Assembly (NCBI GenBank): GCA_020025195.1
Contig: JAHHSN010000046.1
Location: forward strand, 1-8,131
Length of the DNA stretch: 8,131 bases
Direction: 5' to 3'
DNA from: Angelakisella sp.
GTDB taxonomy: Bacteria > Bacillota > Clostridia > Oscillospirales > Ruminococcaceae
The notes beneath the pieces were generated by a model that saw nothing but the letters and a program-made list of their open reading frames with translations, was not told the origin of the DNA and searched no databases. Positions 5,851-8,131 of this stretch are shown one piece after another (the stretch's first letter is position 1; each line of letters opens with the position of its first letter). Made by a program: the position numbers and the translations under genes.

Positions 5851-7004
5851 AGAAGAAAAATCCGCTCAAGAACAGCGGCGTGCAGTCCCTCCTGGCTTCC
5901 CTTCTCTGTGTGGTGCTGGGACTGCTCATCGGCTATATCGTGCTCCTGTTCATCAACCCCGTTGGCGCGGGGGAGGCGATTGCCGCCGTCATCAAGAACT
6001 TCCTTAATTACAGCCGCGGCCCCATGAAGCTCAAATATCTCGGCAATACCCTTGTTAAGGCCGCTCCGCTCCTCATGTGCTCGCTCTCGATCCTCTTTGC
6101 CTACAAGGTCGGCCTCTTTAATATCGGCGTGGCCGGGCAGTACTGCGCGGGTATCGCCGTGGGACTTTATGCGGCGCTGGGCTGGGGGCTTCCGTGGTGG
6201 CAGTGCATGCTGCTCGCCATGCTGGCGGGCGCCTTCCTCGGCGCTGTCAGCGGCCTCCTCAAGAGCTACTGCAACGTCAATGAGGTCATCTCCGGCATCA
6301 TGCTCAACTGGATCACCCTCTATCTCACCAATATGCTGCTTTCGCAGGTGAAGGAGGAGACCAGCCCCTATACCTATCTGCTCAGCTCCAAGAACCCGGG
6401 CGCGCTGCTGCCCTCTCTGGGGCTTGGAAAGCTCTTTAATAACAACCAGTACGTTGGGCTTGCCATTCCGCTTTCCATCGTGATCGCGGTCACCATCTGG
6501 GTGGTCATGGAAAAGACCCGCTTCGGCTATGAGCTGCGTGCCACCGGCAACAATAAAAACGCGGCCAAGTACTGCGGCATGGCGGAAAAGCGCAACATCA
6601 TCCTGACCCTTGCCATCGGCGGCGCGCTGGCGGGACTCGGCGCTTCCATGCTGTACCTCACCGGCTACGAGCAGTGGCAGTGCAGCAGCTCCTCGGTTCC
6701 CGCCATGGGCTTTAACGGCATCGCGGCGGCGTTCCTCGGCGGCCTCAACCCCCTGGGCTCCATTCTGTCCTCGTTCTTCATCCAGCACATCACCGTGGGC
6801 GGCGCCTATGTGGATAAGACGCTCTATTGCTCGCAGATCTCGGATCTCATTTCTGCCATCATCATCTATCTGTGCGGCTTTGTGCTGTTCATGAAATATG
6901 CCATCAATACCGGGATTGCGAAGCGGGAGAAAAAAGCGGCGCTGAAGGCGGCGCCGGAGGATTCCGCTGGGTCCAGTGTCGAGGAGAAAGGAGGAACAAA
7001 GTAA
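5847..7004 (+). CDS. nupP: ABC transporter permease, first subunit (nucleoside type)
   Basis: This 385-residue integral membrane protein is one of two unlike permeases forming the channel. A positively charged start (MKKKNPLKN) is followed by a strong hydrophobic segment at about 15-36 and further membrane segments, roughly eight to ten in all. Family landmarks are FNIGVAGQ at 91-98 (often FNIGxEGQ in relatives, Ala here), NVNEVISGIMLNWI, and GFNGIAAAFLGGLNPLG near residue 290. The tail after the last segment is charged and Ala/Lys/Glu-rich, apparently a cytoplasmic extension. GAGGTGA at 5836-5842 is the ribosome binding site inside the ATPase gene. The TAA at 7002-7004 abuts the next ATG directly, so the two permeases should be co-translated. 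NupP/YufP-like; the symbol is given by resemblance. Confidence 0.92.
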   Translation: MKKKNPLKNSGVQSLLASLLCVVLGLLIGYIVLLFINPVGAGEAIAAVIKNFLNYSRGPMKLKYLGNTLVKAAPLLMCSLSILFAYKVGLFNIGVAGQYCAGIAVGLYAALGWGLPWWQCMLLAMLAGAFLGAVSGLLKSYCNVNEVISGIMLNWITLYLTNMLLSQVKEETSPYTYLLSSKNPGALLPSLGLGKLFNNNQYVGLAIPLSIVIAVTIWVVMEKTRFGYELRATGNNKNAAKYCGMAEKRNIILTLAIGGALAGLGASMLYLTGYEQWQCSSSSVPAMGFNGIAAAFLGGLNPLGSILSSFFIQHITVGGAYVDKTLYCSQISDLISAIIIYLCGFVLFMKYAINTGIAKREKKAALKAAPEDSAGSSVEEKGGTK

Positions 7005-7946
7005 ATGCTGCTTCTGTTGCAATATACTCTGATCTTCGCTTCGGTCCTCATTCTGGTGGCGCTGGGCGGCTGCTTTTCGGAGCATTCCGGCGTCATCAAC
7101 CTCGGCCTTGAGGGCATCATGATTATGGGCGCCCTCGGCGGCGCGCTCACCATGCGCTATATGCCGGCGGATGCCCCCGACGTTCTGATGATCCTTGCGG
7201 TACTGCTGGTGGCCGCTCTCATCGGTGTGATCTATTCCGCCCTGCTCGCGGTGGCGTGCATCAACTTCAAGGCGGATCAGACCATCGTCGGAACCGCGCT
7301 CAATATGCTGGGCGTGGCGGCGGCGACCGTTATCGTCAAGGCGATCAACACCGCGATGAACCCTGATGACGTCTCCTCCGTGATTCAGTACGCCATCCCC
7401 AAGCAGGCGTTCCTCGTGGATATCGGCGGCTTTGAATTCAGCTGGTTCATGGTGGTCACCCTCATCGCCCTCATTTTTGCCTATGTGACCCTCTATAAGA
7501 CCCGCTTCGGTCTTCGACTGATGGCGTGCGGCGAGCATCCGCAGGCGGCGGACAGCGTCGGCATCAATGTCTATAAGATGCGCTGGGCGGGCGTCCTCAT
7601 CTCCGGCGCGCTCGGCGGCCTCGGCGGCATCGTGTTCATCACCGTCGGCGTTTCGGAGTGGCGCTTTGAATACGGCGTGGCGGGCTTCGGCTTCCTGTCC
7701 CTCGCCGTTATGATCTTCGGTCAGTGGAAGCCCCTTCGCATCGCCCTCGCGGCCCTGCTGTTCGGACTGTTCCGCGCCCTCGCCAATGTCTATACCGGCT
7801 TTGATTTTCTGGCGTCGCTCAATATCCCCAGCCAGATCTACAACATGATGCCCTACATTATTTCGCTCATCGTGCTGGCCTTCACCTCCAAGAAGTCCCG
7901 CGCGCCGAAAGCGGAGGGCATCCCCTACGACAAGGGACTGCGCTGA
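7005..7946 (+). CDS. nupQ: ABC transporter permease, second subunit (nucleoside type)
   Basis: This 313-residue, highly hydrophobic protein is the second permease and pairs with the product of 5847-7004. It carries the BPD_transp_2 landmarks GVINLGLEG at 29-37, preceded by FSEHS, then KADQTIVGTALNMLG and a late GFGFLSLAVMIFGQWKP segment typical of NupQ/YufQ proteins. The C-terminus is short and basic. Its ribosome binding site, AAAGGAGG at 6987-6994, lies within the last codons of the previous gene, and there is no gap between the genes. A terminator follows at 7969-8007, so this is the last gene of the unit. No nucleoside-metabolising enzyme gene follows within the window. Confidence 0.93.
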   Translation: MLLLLQYTLIFASVLILVALGGCFSEHSGVINLGLEGIMIMGALGGALTMRYMPADAPDVLMILAVLLVAALIGVIYSALLAVACINFKADQTIVGTALNMLGVAAATVIVKAINTAMNPDDVSSVIQYAIPKQAFLVDIGGFEFSWFMVVTLIALIFAYVTLYKTRFGLRLMACGEHPQAADSVGINVYKMRWAGVLISGALGGLGGIVFITVGVSEWRFEYGVAGFGFLSLAVMIFGQWKPLRIALAALLFGLFRALANVYTGFDFLASLNIPSQIYNMMPYIISLIVLAFTSKKSRAPKAEGIPYDKGLR

Positions 7947-7968
7947 GGAAAAAAGAATAAAAACCCAT

Positions 7969-8007
7969 AAGGCGGGACTCACCATGGCGGCGGGCCCCGC
8001 TTTTTTT
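7969..8007 (+). terminator. Intrinsic terminator after the permease genes
   Basis: AAGGCGGG (7969-7976) pairs with CCCGCTTT (7996-8003), and the stem can continue inwards to 7983/7989 with two A-C mismatches, around an ATGGC loop. A run of seven T residues (8001-8007) follows. It starts 22 bases after the last stop codon and ends the transporter transcript. Confidence 0.82.
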
Positions 8008-8017
8008 GGCTTCGCCC

Positions 8018-8040
8018 GCAGGAAGGGGAAGGGGAGAGGG
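8018..8040. repeat. Purine-rich intergenic repeat-like stretch
   Basis: This G/A-rich run (GCAGGAAGGGG followed by AAGGGGAGAGGG) resembles the runs at 92-118 and 2641-2673, all in the same orientation on the + strand. It is probably a copy or relic of a dispersed intergenic repeat, placed between a terminator and a promoter-like sequence. Similarity is short and partly low-complexity, so the assignment is tentative. Confidence 0.35.
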
Positions 8041-8041
8041 C

Positions 8042-8070
8042 TTGTCCAAACTGTATAATAGAGATAATAT
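8042..8070 (+). promoter_or_regulatory. Possible promoter for an element beyond the window
   Basis: TTGTCC (8042-8047) and TAATAT (8065-8070) are 17 bases apart. A perfect TATAAT also sits at 8054-8059, but without a fitting -35 hexamer (GGGGAG lies 17 bases upstream). Either could serve a gene or RNA starting near 8065-8080 and running off the window. No start codon with a convincing ribosome binding site is seen in 8071-8131. Confidence 0.4.
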
Positions 8071-8131
8071 ATTACGGTCCAGAAGCCCCACCCGTCGGGC
8101 CGCTTTTCCTCCATAAGCCCCCTAAAATGCG

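Noticed and set aside
5811..8114. A 767-codon open frame on the - strand across both permease genes
   Set aside because: It is in exact codon register with both permeases, which share one frame. Stops would need TTA, CTA or TCA codons in the sense genes, and these are avoided by the GC-rich codon bias. Its predicted protein is a charged, His/Gly/Glu-rich sequence with no recognisable domain, while the sense proteins are clear permeases.
1..8131. parS sites for ParB
   Set aside because: I looked for the TGTTTCACGTGAAACA palindrome and close variants and found none.
1..8131. CRISPR array, tRNA or rRNA genes, transposase
   Set aside because: No regularly spaced repeats, cloverleaf-like sequence, rRNA-like sequence or transposase-like protein was seen on either strand.

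Overview
The window holds ordinary bacterial housekeeping and transport genes, all on the + strand, with short, structure-rich gaps. It reads as a chromosomal segment from a fairly GC-rich Clostridia-type Firmicute, most likely an Oscillospiraceae/Ruminococcaceae relative. The reasons are the parB-serS neighbourhood, strong purine-rich ribosome binding sites, intrinsic terminators, near-consensus sigma-A promoters with TATAAT, and a BMP-type nucleoside transporter resembling nupNOPQ. This placement is inference from gene content; no taxonomic marker is present.

Layout. 1-268 is a GC-rich, hairpin-rich stretch with no recognisable gene. 269-1147 is parB (chromosome partitioning CTPase and DNA-binding protein) and 1205-2494 is serS (seryl-tRNA synthetase), closed by a strong intrinsic terminator at 2531-2558. 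The gap 2559-2888 has a GC-rich block of inverted and direct repeats, then an AT-rich promoter region with an extended -10 promoter at 2796-2824 and a perfect hairpin in the leader. 2889-4100 is a lipoprotein of the BMP/PnrA family, followed by its own terminator at 4123-4151. A second promoter (4221-4249) then drives three tightly packed genes: a double-domain ABC ATPase (4306-5850) and two membrane permeases (5847-7004 and 7005-7946), ending in a terminator at 7969-8007. The last 120 bases hold another GC-rich repeat-like stretch and a possible promoter for something beyond the window.

How the genes work together. ParB would act at the origin region with a ParA and parS sites, neither visible here. 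SerRS charges tRNA-Ser. The other four genes form one complete importer: the lipoprotein captures ligand (by family, a purine or other nucleoside) outside the membrane, the two permeases form the channel, and the fused double ATPase powers it. The terminator and fresh promoter between the binding protein and the rest suggest separately set levels, with binding protein probably in excess.

I found no convincing undescribed system. The items most worth a second look are the intergenic repeats, which share a purine-rich core at three places in the window, and the paired promoters and leader palindrome of the transporter locus.
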